NCBI RefSeq assembly: GCF_008369115.1
Contig: NZ_VOAZ01000001.1
Location: 620,001 to 684,000 of the forward strand
Length of the DNA stretch: 64,000 bases
From: Psychrobacter sp. ANT_WB68
GTDB lineage: Bacteria > Pseudomonadota > Gammaproteobacteria > Pseudomonadales > Moraxellaceae
Direction: 5' to 3'
This document shows, one piece after another, positions 19,656 through 27,960 of this stretch. The position numbers and the translations under genes were made by a program. Within the stretch, counting starts at the first letter, position 1, and the number at the start of each line of letters is the position of its first letter. A model generated the notes under the pieces. It saw nothing but the letters and a program-made list of their open reading frames with translations. It did not search any database and was not told the DNA's origin.

Positions 19656-20498
19656 TTACACGTAATGGACAAACTGCTCTTGATTAAAGCGGAACTGAGT
19701 GTTGTAGACGCCATTATCAGCACGCTCGCCAGCACCAATCATCATAATAATATGTTGATCGTCGCTTAGATTTAACAGCCGCTTCATGGCAGGCTCATCG
19801 AAGCCGCCCATCGGACAGCTATCAAAGCCGTGCGCGCGTAGTGCGAGCATCAGGTTTGCGGCCGCAAGAGCGGTATTATTGGTTGCCCAGTTTTTAGTAT
19901 CTTCAAAGGTATAGTAGGGTGATTTAATCGGACCTTTTATACGTCTCACTACTTGAGTTGCACCCCATTTGGCCGCTGATACTACGTTGGCAGGACCACG
20001 TAAAAAGTCCATGGTCACGACTTTGGTATAGTAGTCTTTGACCTTTTTTGGTACGGGTGTATCAGGGTATTCACGCAATATTTGCTTGGCATGGTCCTGC
20101 CAGACATCGGTACGCGCAACGACAGCGATTAGGCGCGCTGAGGTTTTTGCCGCGTTTTGATTCATGCAGTTTTTTACCGCACGTTTGCGTTTGTCAGCAT
20201 CATCGATCACATAAAACTCCCACGGCTGCAGATTGCTGGAGTTTGGCGCTAGCATGGCCAGACGCAAACAGTCTGCTAATACGTCATCAGGTATCGGTGT
20301 ATCGGTAAAGCGACGAACTGAACGACGTGACTCGACCACTTCACGAAACGCTTGTAGCTGTGGCGTATTGTCAGGCGTGGCAATATTTGCTTGCTTATCA
20401 GTATCAGAGGTCATATGAGAATCCATGCTGTGGAGTGAATGATCAACTTGGGTCAGTATTGAGTGGGTCTCTTCAATAGCGTCTGACAAGTGATGCAT
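19656..20498 (-). CDS. Nitroreductase family protein
   Basis: A 280-residue member of the FMN-dependent nitroreductase superfamily. The core begins FREVVESRRSVRRFTDTPIPDDVLADCLRLAMLAPNSSNLQPW (about 50-95), where RRSVR binds the FMN phosphate and APNSSNLQPW is the typical Ser/Asn motif. MGGFDEPAMKRLL near the C terminus is also characteristic. The first 45 residues before it are unconserved in appearance and the first Met has no ribosome binding site; Met25 (20426) or Met29 (20414) may be the real start. It lies between gcvH and gcvP on the same strand. The substrate is unknown and no link to glycine cleavage is established. Confidence 0.85.
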   Translation of the reverse strand: MHHLSDAIEETHSILTQVDHSLHSMDSHMTSDTDKQANIATPDNTPQLQAFREVVESRRSVRRFTDTPIPDDVLADCLRLAMLAPNSSNLQPWEFYVIDDADKRKRAVKNCMNQNAAKTSARLIAVVARTDVWQDHAKQILREYPDTPVPKKVKDYYTKVVTMDFLRGPANVVSAAKWGATQVVRRIKGPIKSPYYTFEDTKNWATNNTALAAANLMLALRAHGFDSCPMGGFDEPAMKRLLNLSDDQHIIMMIGAGERADNGVYNTQFRFNQEQFVHYV

Positions 20499-20730
20499 AC
20501 GAATAAATTGGCTAGCAGTTGGAATAATAAAATTGAATGATAATTGTGAATAGCAAAGTATTTTTACATGTGGCTTTTAACACTCACTGCATATTTGATA
20601 AATATGATTTAAAGTAGAGCCTATAGATACCAGCTGACGCCGATATCTATGATAATAGATTCTGTTTTTATTTTATAAATCGCGATATTTAATTGAAATG
20701 TCGCTTTTAGATGAGAGTATTAAACTGATA

Positions 20731-21111
20731 TTACAGCTCGTTTTCGTACTCATCAGCCGTCATTAGTGCTTCATAGTCAGCGATGTTGTCAGGCTTCATT
20801 CGGAAGAACCAACCTTCGCCATATGGATCAGAGTTGATGATTTCTGGGTCATCTTCTAGCGCTTCGTTGATGGCAATCACTTCACCTGAGATAGGCGCAT
20901 AAACGTCAGAGGCAGCTTTTACTGACTCAACCACTGAGATTTCGTCATCAACGGCGATGATGTCACCCACGTCTGGTAATTCAACGAATACCACGTCACC
21001 CAATAGGTCTTGAGCATGGTCAGTGATACCAACAGTGATAGTACCGTCGTCTTCTAGGCGTAGCCACTCGTGGCTGGCGATGTATTTTAGTTCTGCTGGG
21101 ATATTGCTCAT
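20731..21111 (-). CDS. gcvH: Glycine cleavage system H protein
   Basis: A 126-residue lipoyl carrier that shuttles the aminomethyl group between the P, T and L proteins. The lipoylated lysine is Lys65 in [17 protein letters not shown], and [15 protein letters not shown] at the N terminus is typical. Full length. It lies 69 bases after gcvT on the same strand, with AGGAGAGACACC before the ATG as ribosome binding site. Confidence 0.97.
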   Translation of the reverse strand: MSNIPAELKYIASHEWLRLEDDGTITVGITDHAQDLLGDVVFVELPDVGDIIAVDDEISVVESVKAASDVYAPISGEVIAINEALEDDPEIINSDPYGEGWFFRMKPDNIADYEALMTADEYENEL

Positions 21112-21180
21112 GGTGTCTCTCCTAAGTGATAGAGGATGGTTTACAAAAATAGTGGAAGCTAATAATAGAATTTATAATGA

Positions 21181-22353
21181 CTACGAGTCAAACTGCTGCT
21201 TGCCGTTACGGACAAACGGTAGCTTAAGAACGCGTACATCAACAAATTTGCCTTTGCCGCGCAAATCGACCTGAACACTGTCCTCATCTGACAAGCTGGC
21301 AGGTACACGGGCAATGGCAATCGAATTTTTTAGGCTAGGGGAGAAGGTGCCACTGGTGATGATGCCAGTTTGCTCATTGTCCGTGCCTTGATTGATGGTT
21401 ACTGTCATGCCTTCACGTAATACACCGCGTGTCGTCAGTAGTAGACCTACTTGCTTCATGGCCGTGTTGTCGTCTTTTGCCTGCTGACGTTTGCTAACCA
21501 AAGCTTCACGACCGATAAAATCACGCTCGTCTTTTAACGCCAGTGTCCAGCCCATGTTGCACTCATAAGGACTGATATCTTCGTCCATGTCATGACCATA
21601 GAGGTTCATGCCCGCTTCCATACGTAAGGTATCACGCGCACCAAGGCCCGCAGGTTTAACGCCATTGGCTTTTAATTGCTCAAAGAAAGCTGGGGCATCG
21701 TCGCCATGCATAATCACTTCGACACCATCTTCACCCGTGTAGCCCGTACGAGCAACAAACCAATCCGTGCCTTCGATGTCTGTCAAGTCAGCACCAACGA
21801 AAGGTTTAAGACCAGCCAAGGTATCGGCCCAACTTGGTTTGGTTTGCGCTAGCTTTTCAACGGCATTTGGGCCTTGAACGGCAATCATGGCAAGCTCTGG
21901 GCGCTCGGTGATGGTGATATCGAAACCTTCAGCGACTTTTTCAAATTGTGCCATGTCTTTATCGCGAGTGGCAGCGTTTGAGACGATACGATATTCGGTC
22001 GCGTCTTCATTCATTAGGTAGACGATTAAATCATCGATGATGCCGCCTTGCTCATTGAGCATACCTGAATACAGCGCTTTACCAACGATCTTTAGTTTAT
22101 CGACATCATTGGCCAGTAACTTTTGTAGCCATGCTTTGGTATCGCTACCTTTAACATCGGCGACAACCATATGTGAGACATCAAACATACCGGCATCGGT
22201 ACGCACCGCTTCATGTTCTTCGATTTGTGAACCATAATGGATTGGTAATTCCCAACCAGAAAAATCCACCAGTTTGCCATCACTATCAACGTGAGACTGG
22301 TAAAGAGGCGTGCGTTTAGGGGCTGAGGTGTTGGTGTTTTGAGTGTCAGTCAT
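21181..22353 (-). CDS. gcvT: Glycine cleavage system aminomethyltransferase (T protein)
   Basis: A 390-residue tetrahydrofolate-dependent aminomethyltransferase. It releases ammonia from the lipoyl-bound aminomethyl group and forms methylene-THF. Recognisable segments are the N-terminal [44 protein letters not shown], and [14 protein letters not shown] in the folate-binding domain. It is the first gene of the cluster and is preceded by a leader of about 500 bases that contains a tandem glycine riboswitch. About 170 bases separate the riboswitch end from the start codon. lpd, encoding the L protein, is not in the window. Confidence 0.96.
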   Translation of the reverse strand: MTDTQNTNTSAPKRTPLYQSHVDSDGKLVDFSGWELPIHYGSQIEEHEAVRTDAGMFDVSHMVVADVKGSDTKAWLQKLLANDVDKLKIVGKALYSGMLNEQGGIIDDLIVYLMNEDATEYRIVSNAATRDKDMAQFEKVAEGFDITITERPELAMIAVQGPNAVEKLAQTKPSWADTLAGLKPFVGADLTDIEGTDWFVARTGYTGEDGVEVIMHGDDAPAFFEQLKANGVKPAGLGARDTLRMEAGMNLYGHDMDEDISPYECNMGWTLALKDERDFIGREALVSKRQQAKDDNTAMKQVGLLLTTRGVLREGMTVTINQGTDNEQTGIITSGTFSPSLKNSIAIARVPASLSDEDSVQVDLRGKGKFVDVRVLKLPFVRNGKQQFDS

Positions 22354-22524
22354 GACAAATCCTTATGTGAACATCAGTTGTACTCGGTAGAGTAATGAGC
22401 GATGTGCATTATCATAGTAACGAGAAGCAATATTGCAGGGTGCAAGCATTGCAACCAAGGGTAGCACAGAAAAAATAGCGCAATCAGCCAAACAGACGCT
22501 GAACGTCGGTTTAAGCAAAAGCCC

Positions 22525-22664
22525 TATCTGTCCTGTAACCTGAGATTTTCAACACGAACCATCATTTTTTGTTTAAGCAGATGCTTGCAAAACAGTAGCA
22601 ATGATGTCGCATTTTCTCCCCTTCGGTGGGTAAGGCGTCGTCCGTCCTTACCGCTCTCCAGATT
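22525..22664 (-). ncRNA. Glycine riboswitch, second aptamer
   Basis: Read on the minus strand, this has the conserved glycine-aptamer blocks: ATCTGGAGAG at the 5' side, CCACCGAAGGGG in the middle, and AATCTCAGGTTACAGGACAGAT at the 3' side. P1 pairs ATCTG with CAGAT. The P3 arm is unusually large, about 60 bases, and can fold with CATCATT / AATGATG at its base and a TGTTT-GCA / TGC-AAACA extension. It is the gene-proximal aptamer and ends about 170 bases before gcvT. Confidence 0.9.
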
Positions 22665-22729
22665 TGTTATGCCTTATGTTTGGGTGTGCCACGCGATTGA
22701 CGGTAGACAGCGAAACAGTCATGACATGT

Positions 22730-22857
22730 GTTTTTCAGTCCTTTTACCTGAGCGATTGGCAGGGTGTATGCGCCTTCGGTGGTCCTGTCGCAATGATCAA
22801 TGCAACTCATTAAATGAGTGCACTCGATATCGTGCTCAAGACTCTCTCCTGAAAAAC
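22730..22857 (-). ncRNA. Glycine riboswitch, first aptamer
   Basis: On the minus strand, P1 pairs GTTTTTCAG (22857-22849) with CTGAAAAAC (22738-22730). Between them are GGAGAGAGTCTTGAG, CCACCGAAGGCGC and CGCTCAGGTAAAAGGAC, the conserved core of the glycine aptamer. Together with the second aptamer it forms a tandem glycine sensor, the class that in most characterised cases turns on gcv genes when glycine is high. The linker between the aptamers is about 65 bases, longer than in the well-studied Vibrio cholerae example. Confidence 0.93.
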
Positions 22858-22863
22858 GCTTTT

Positions 22864-22892
22864 ATTATGAAAGGTTAATGGTTTTTTTACAA
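22864..22892 (-). promoter_or_regulatory. Promoter of the gcv operon
   Basis: On the minus strand TTGTAA (-35) and CATAAT (-10) are spaced by exactly 17 bases. Predicted initiation falls at about 22857, where the first riboswitch aptamer starts, so promoter and riboswitch positions support one another. Confidence 0.75.
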
Positions 22893-23177
22893 GCCACCGA
22901 ATGGATTAAAATGAATAATTTAACTAAAATGCTGTTTTTTAGAGACATTAAGGTTAATCAATAGATAAAACAAGCTGATTTTTTGCGCCAGCCAGAGGCA
23001 ATCAAAAGCCATCTCTTTAAAGCCTGCTACGCAAAGCCACTATGGAAAGTGTGACAAATTATGCTAGGCTAGCAACCATTATTCCATAGATTGTTTAATA
23101 GAAGCTATTTTACATAAATCATTTGCTCACTGTTTTAATTGATGATTTCTAATCTTTAATGCTCAATAGGTGCCTTT

Positions 23178-23498
23178 ATGCATTGCGATATTTATAAATT
23201 TCCTAAACACGACGACATGTACGTTTATATTGCCCGTCCTGATTATCCTAATGATACCGATGAGATTAAAGACTGGCTTGGCGTATTACCTAAAGACTTC
23301 CGTGCAAGCTTAGGGCGTAGTCAGTTTGTGATGCATTTAGACTTGGCAACCACGCCAACGCTTGCTCGTGTCGATAAAGAAGAAGTATTGGCAAAGTTAA
23401 ACTCGCAAGGGTATTTTGTACAAATGCCACCACAAGATGTTATGCGCCGCCAAGCAGAATTACGCGCTCGTGAAGCACAAGACAATATTTATGATTAA
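23178..23498 (+). CDS. YcgL domain-containing protein
   Basis: A 106-residue protein with the YcgL domain: an N-terminal CDIYKFPKHDDMYVYIA strand-loop-strand, then PKDFRASLGRSQFVMHLDL and the C-terminal LNSQGYFVQMPP. The fold is known from structural work on E. coli YcgL, but the function is not. AATAGGTG before the ATG is a weak ribosome binding site. It is divergent from the gcv operon and shares that intergenic region. In relatives it often follows rnd; here the two are apart. Confidence 0.93.
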   Translation: MHCDIYKFPKHDDMYVYIARPDYPNDTDEIKDWLGVLPKDFRASLGRSQFVMHLDLATTPTLARVDKEEVLAKLNSQGYFVQMPPQDVMRRQAELRAREAQDNIYD

Positions 23499-23793
23499 TG
23501 GGCATTTTTTGCAGAGAGTTTTATAGCAAGGTGATTTAAGACGGTGTCCGATTATAGAAGACACTGATAGGCAAGTGGTAATAAGCAGGTAAGTAGCGAA
23601 CCGCCAATTGCTAAAAAACGTTACTAAGCAGTGGCCAGCATGCATTTTATTCGGAAGTCGTGATAAACTAGCAGCATTATTAGGTGCCCGTGTCGATTAT
23701 GTAATCGGCCTTATTTTTAGTACGACAGAACGTACTCTCTACCGCTAGACACATAACGTGTCGCCGGTGATAAACGCAGGTAATCAAACACGT

Positions 23794-24435
23794 ATGGACT
23801 GGTTTAAAAGTATCTTACAGAGCTTACCCTTGGAAGCCATCAGTGACATTCTTGGCGAAATTGCCATTTGGTGGGGGCAGCTGGTAAAAGACGTACCAGC
23901 CGCGGACTTACCGATGTATGCGTATCTTGGTGGTGTCATTATCGTATTGATACTTTGGGTACTGGTTGCTCGTGTCTTGCCGCGCCCGTTGGGCGGTATG
24001 AGCTGGATGATACTATTTGCCGTTTTATTAGCACCCGGTACGGCGCTTGGTGACCCTAGCGTGATTGCCCCCGCTAGTATCGCTGTGGTTTATGCGATTA
24101 TGATGAAAGACACGGCTGGCGCGATTGCCAATATGTTGCCTATATTAGTGGTCTTGGTTGTTGGCTTATTCGTCGGCTTCATGTGGCAGCTGATTCGCGG
24201 CGCGTTTGAGTCCAGCTTAGATAAAGCCCGTAGCCGGACGGCAGAAGATGTACAGGCGACGAGGCAGCTAACGACAGGTAATTATTTGGCAGAAAATTCC
24301 ACTTTGGCTCAGCAGCCTGATGTAAATCAGCAGTCGACTAAGTTACCATTAGCCACTAAGTCTGACGCTGAAGTGAGCTTAAAGAAAAACAGCAGCTCGT
24401 CTAACAAGCCTGATATTGAGAAATCTGATAAATAA
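23794..24435 (+). CDS. Conserved-looking membrane protein of unknown function
   Basis: About 213 residues from the ATG at 23794 (MDWFKSILQ...). An in-frame GTG at 23758 would add twelve residues but neither start has a strong ribosome binding site. There are three to four hydrophobic helices: LGGVIIVLILWVLVARVL, SWMILFAVLLAPGTA, an Ala-rich IAPASIAVVYAIMM segment, and MLPILVVLVVGLFVGFMWQLI. A hydrophilic Ser/Lys/Gln-rich cytoplasmic tail of about 65 residues follows. I do not recognise the family. A terminator closes the gene, so it is probably monocistronic. Confidence 0.75.
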   Translation: MDWFKSILQSLPLEAISDILGEIAIWWGQLVKDVPAADLPMYAYLGGVIIVLILWVLVARVLPRPLGGMSWMILFAVLLAPGTALGDPSVIAPASIAVVYAIMMKDTAGAIANMLPILVVLVVGLFVGFMWQLIRGAFESSLDKARSRTAEDVQATRQLTTGNYLAENSTLAQQPDVNQQSTKLPLATKSDAEVSLKKNSSSSNKPDIEKSDK

Positions 24436-24770
24436 TAAGGTGATATAAGTTTTTTAAAGTACATGCTTAAAACTAAATCCCTAAAACTAACAATCACCTC
24501 ACCTGCGCAGAGATAACCAGATTAATAAGATGTTTATAAATTTAAAAGACACCAGTGCGTGTCTTTTTTTATGTGAAACCATTTCTCATGTGAGAGGAGT
24601 TACTGCTGGCTAAAGGTATAAGGGATTAAAGCGCAGCAGAATATTTGTTAGTGACTGCGAACGCATGAGTATTTGGGCAATCAGCACGGTTATGCTAATC
24701 TAATTTATTATTTATCATGCAAAAATTGCCTTTCAATCCCCTAATCTATAACAATAACTGAGACCTAATT
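24436..24770. other. Intergenic region before the MoxR gene
   Basis: Holds the terminator at 24545-24570 and no plausible gene. A TTGCCT/TATAAC pair about 40 bases before the MoxR start has 15-base spacing, short for a normal sigma70 promoter, so the promoter is not settled. Confidence 0.45.
24545..24570 (+). terminator. Terminator after the membrane protein gene
   Basis: AAAGACAC pairs with GTGTCTTT around a 6-base loop and is followed by a T-run, about 110 bases after the preceding stop codon. Confidence 0.85.
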
Positions 24771-25637
24771 ATGACGACCACGACCGATAAATCGAAGAAA
24801 ACCTTTACCGGTACGCAAAGCTATATTGCTACCGATGATTTACAACTGGCAGTAAATGCGGCGATGATGCTACAAAAACCACTGTTAATTAAAGGTGAGC
24901 CGGGTACCGGTAAGACCTTGCTGGCAGAAGAGGTTGCTGAAAGTTTGGGTATGCCACTGATTACTTGGCATATCAAATCAACCACCAAAGCTGAGCAAGG
25001 GCTGTACGAATACGATGCGGTATCGCGCTTGCGTGATTCACAGTTGGGTGATGATAAGGTGTATGAGATTGGCAACTATATCAAGCCTGGTAAGTTGTGG
25101 GATGCCTTCACCAGTAAAGAGCGCAGTGTGTTATTGATTGATGAGATTGATAAAGCCGATATTGAGTTCCCCAATGATTTGCTACATGAGCTTGATAAAA
25201 TGTCGTTTTATGTCTATGAGACCGGCGAGACCATTACTGCTGAGCAGCGTCCAGTCGTGATTATAACTTCAAACAATGAAAAAGAGCTACCGGATGCGTT
25301 TTTGCGTCGTTGTTTCTTTCATTATATTGATTTCCCTGAAGAAGAAACCATGCGCCAAATTATTGAGGTGCATTTTCCTAATATTCAAGAAAAGCTGGTC
25401 AATGACGCGCTTGATATCTTTTATAAATTACGCAATGTTCAGGGAATTAAAAAACCACCATCAACGTCAGAATTGGTTGATTGGTTGACATTGTTATTGG
25501 CAGATGACATGGCACAAGCAGAGTTAGAAGAAAACTTGCGCGGTGAAAAATCTATCCCACCATTATATGGTGCGCTGCTTAAAAATGAAGCCGATGTGAG
25601 CTTGCTGCAGCGCTTTGCTAACATGATGCGTCGTTAA
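24771..25637 (+). CDS. MoxR-family AAA+ ATPase
   Basis: A 288-residue AAA+ ATPase of the MoxR class, chaperone-like enzymes that work with VWA-domain partners to insert cofactors or assemble complexes. Walker A is GEPGTGKT (about 42-49), Walker B is SVLLIDEIDKAD (about 118-129), and sensor 1 is VVIITSNNEKELPDAFLRRC (about 162-181). The YEYDAVSRLRDSQ segment resembles the CoxD-like/APE2220 branch. The next gene, 87 bases on and on the same strand, encodes a CoxE-like VWA protein, the usual partner. No carbon monoxide dehydrogenase genes are present, so the client is unknown. Confidence 0.92.
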   Translation: MTTTTDKSKKTFTGTQSYIATDDLQLAVNAAMMLQKPLLIKGEPGTGKTLLAEEVAESLGMPLITWHIKSTTKAEQGLYEYDAVSRLRDSQLGDDKVYEIGNYIKPGKLWDAFTSKERSVLLIDEIDKADIEFPNDLLHELDKMSFYVYETGETITAEQRPVVIITSNNEKELPDAFLRRCFFHYIDFPEEETMRQIIEVHFPNIQEKLVNDALDIFYKLRNVQGIKKPPSTSELVDWLTLLLADDMAQAELEENLRGEKSIPPLYGALLKNEADVSLLQRFANMMRR

Positions 25638-25724
25638 GCTTATATTTGCGTAGTGATGTCATCAAGAAAGCTCGGGTAAGCGCCCAAATCGTAACCATAT
25701 CAGCCAATAAGTGATACGTATCTT

Positions 25725-26948
25725 ATGTTTATCAAATTGTTCTATACCTTACGTACTTACGGCGTGCCTGTTAGTACGCGTGAGCTGCTCGACCTAAATG
25801 CTGCGTTAGACCAAGGGCTGATGATGCAGCCGCATCCAGAGAATCCAGAGCTATCTACTTTTGCCAGTCGCGAGGATATGTACCGTCTGATTCGTCTTTG
25901 TATGGTTAAAGACGAGCGCCATTTCGATAAGTTCGATCGGGCCATGGCGGATTATTTTGAAGGTGTCGACAGTCTCGATATGGATGAGTTGTTGTCCAAG
26001 TTGACGGATATTCCTAAAGAATGGCTGGATTTAAAGTTAGACCCAAAAAATCTGACCGAAGAGCAGCGCCGTTTGCTGAAAAAGTATGGCTCGCTAGAGG
26101 AGCTGATGAAAGCGCTTGAGGAGCGTCTTAAAGAGCAAACAGAGCGTCATCAAGGCGGTAGTAAATGGGTTGGTACTGGTGGTACGTCACCGTTTGGTGC
26201 GTATGGCGATCATCCAGAGGGCGTACGGGTAGGCGGTGAATCACGCAAACGCAGCGCAGCCAAAGTCTGGGAGCAGCGTAAATATCGCAATCTCGATGAC
26301 GACAGCCAACTTGGCACGCGCCAAATTCAAATGGCGCTACGTAACTTGCGCCAGTTTGCGCGTACCGGCAGTGCTGATGAGCTAGACATTCATGAAACCA
26401 TCAAGCGTACAGCAAAGAAAGGCGTGCTAGATATTCATATGCAGGCTGAGCGCCGCAATCGCGTTAAGGTATTGATGTTGTTTGATGTGGGCGGCAGTAT
26501 GGATGTTCACGTGGAGTCATTAGAAAAACTGTTTTCTGCGGCGAAGAATGAATTTAAAACCTTAGAGTTTTTTTACTTTCATAACTGTTTATATGACTAC
26601 GTCTGGAAGGATAATAATCGTCGCCACAGTGCACCGATGCCGACCTTTGAATTGCTTAATAAGTATGGTAGGGAGTACCGCGTTATCTTTGTCGGTGATG
26701 CCTCGATGTCACCGTATGAGCTGATGACGGTCGGCGGCAGCGTTGAGTATATGAACAATGAAGCCGGTATTGTTTGGTTAAAAAGGGTGCTCGCGCATTT
26801 TGATAAAGTCGCTTGGCTTAATCCTGAAAACCCAGCGTATTGGCAATATACTCAAACCATCGTTGAGATTAAAAAACTCTTCGATCATAAAATGTATCCG
26901 ATGACCTTACATGGTATAGAAGACATGACCAATTATATGGCGCGTTAA
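25725..26948 (+). CDS. CoxE-like VWA domain-containing protein
   Basis: A 407-residue protein with an N-terminal helical part, a charged middle (LKKYGSLEELMKALEERLKEQTERHQGG, then a Gly-rich GTGGTSPFGAYG segment) and a C-terminal VWA domain starting RRNRVKVLMLFDVGGSMDVHVES at about residue 242. The metal-site motif reads D-x-G-G-S instead of the classic D-x-S-x-S, which I believe is usual for this CoxE-like branch. Its partner MoxR ATPase is directly upstream, so the two probably form a AAA+/VWA pair for complex maturation. The target is unknown. A terminator follows. Confidence 0.88.
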   Translation: MFIKLFYTLRTYGVPVSTRELLDLNAALDQGLMMQPHPENPELSTFASREDMYRLIRLCMVKDERHFDKFDRAMADYFEGVDSLDMDELLSKLTDIPKEWLDLKLDPKNLTEEQRRLLKKYGSLEELMKALEERLKEQTERHQGGSKWVGTGGTSPFGAYGDHPEGVRVGGESRKRSAAKVWEQRKYRNLDDDSQLGTRQIQMALRNLRQFARTGSADELDIHETIKRTAKKGVLDIHMQAERRNRVKVLMLFDVGGSMDVHVESLEKLFSAAKNEFKTLEFFYFHNCLYDYVWKDNNRRHSAPMPTFELLNKYGREYRVIFVGDASMSPYELMTVGGSVEYMNNEAGIVWLKRVLAHFDKVAWLNPENPAYWQYTQTIVEIKKLFDHKMYPMTLHGIEDMTNYMAR

Positions 26949-26995
26949 TGGATAAGTGTAAGAGTCATTTGCTTTATTTTTTATTGAAATGCACA

Positions 26996-27033
26996 TAAAA
27001 ATAGCCGTTATAAAGTATAGCGGCTATTTTTCT
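26996..27033. terminator. Bidirectional terminator between convergent genes
   Basis: AAAAATAGCCG pairs with CGGCTATTTTT around a 13-base loop, with T-runs in both directions. It lies between the VWA gene and the convergent DUF2233 gene. Confidence 0.88.
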
Positions 27034-27037
27034 CTTT

Positions 27038-27874
27038 CTACTTTTTCGTTTCAATAAGCCCAATCATAACGCCCATCTCTTTTTTATCATGCTTATCGAT
27101 AGTCGGTGCATACAGTGCCGATGCAATTCCACCATCTAAAAATAACGCGTTTGGACAGTTTAAGTCATTCCTAAAAAGCGTGGCAAACTGATAAAAGCTT
27201 ACAGGTGCTTCGCTATTAACAAATTGTAGGCTACCATCGCTGCAAACACCAACGCCATTACGAAGTTTGATAGAGGTACTGTCAGGATTGAACTGCGGAT
27301 GAATCTCATTGTTGATGACTAGCATAGGGCCTGATTGGGTGGCATACCAAGGCTGTGCTTTACCATTTCTAAGCTGCTTATCTAAAGCGTTACTTTCAGT
27401 AATCTGCACCTTGCCAGCCTTATCCCACCACATCACCCCATTGGGTAATAAATGAAAGTTGCCGCCGCCTGCTTTAAGATTCAACGCTCGTAGCTCTTTA
27501 CCTTCAATAACCGTATAGCCAATCGGCGCATAAGTTTCATTATACATACCCGCGTTCATGGCAAAATCCAGCGTTTGCTCAGGCGGTAATGCCACTAATA
27601 AATTGTCGAAAGTTAGCAATGGCTGGTTATTATTACCACTGTTATCTGCTTGTTGCCAAAACAGCTGTAAAGAATAGCGTGGGTTTGATAACGCCTGCCC
27701 ATCAATACGACAAGCGCTATAAGCAAACGGTACAGTTTGCGACTGACATGACCAGTTTTCCGTAACGTTATCAGACTTACCAGCGCCTATTGGCTGACAG
27801 GCGCTGATGCTTAATGCAACCAGCACTGCTGTCAAAAGAGAGTGGGGTAAGGTGAAAATGGAGCTTGGCATCAA
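27038..27874 (-). CDS. Phosphodiester glycosidase (DUF2233/NAGPA-like) lipoprotein
   Basis: A 278-residue protein with a signal sequence ending in a lipobox ISAC (Cys26), so probably a lipoprotein. The mature part has the NAGPA/DUF2233 features: MNAGMYNETYAPIGYTVIEG, QSGPMLVINNEIHP, VGVCSDGSLQFVNSE and CPNALFLDGGIASALYAP, where the LFLDGG strand is the family hallmark. Relatives include the mammalian enzyme that uncovers mannose-6-phosphate and bacterial YigE-type proteins. The bacterial substrate is generally unknown. It converges on the VWA gene and lies downstream of the glutamate-synthase-like gene. Confidence 0.9.
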   Translation of the reverse strand: MMPSSIFTLPHSLLTAVLVALSISACQPIGAGKSDNVTENWSCQSQTVPFAYSACRIDGQALSNPRYSLQLFWQQADNSGNNNQPLLTFDNLLVALPPEQTLDFAMNAGMYNETYAPIGYTVIEGKELRALNLKAGGGNFHLLPNGVMWWDKAGKVQITESNALDKQLRNGKAQPWYATQSGPMLVINNEIHPQFNPDSTSIKLRNGVGVCSDGSLQFVNSEAPVSFYQFATLFRNDLNCPNALFLDGGIASALYAPTIDKHDKKEMGVMIGLIETKK

Positions 27875-27960
27875 TGACTTGCCTTTTGGCCGGTGGACAG
27901 AATTTGTTTATGGTAAGGATTCTACAATATTTTGTCGCTTATTTACTTAGTCATTTTCAC

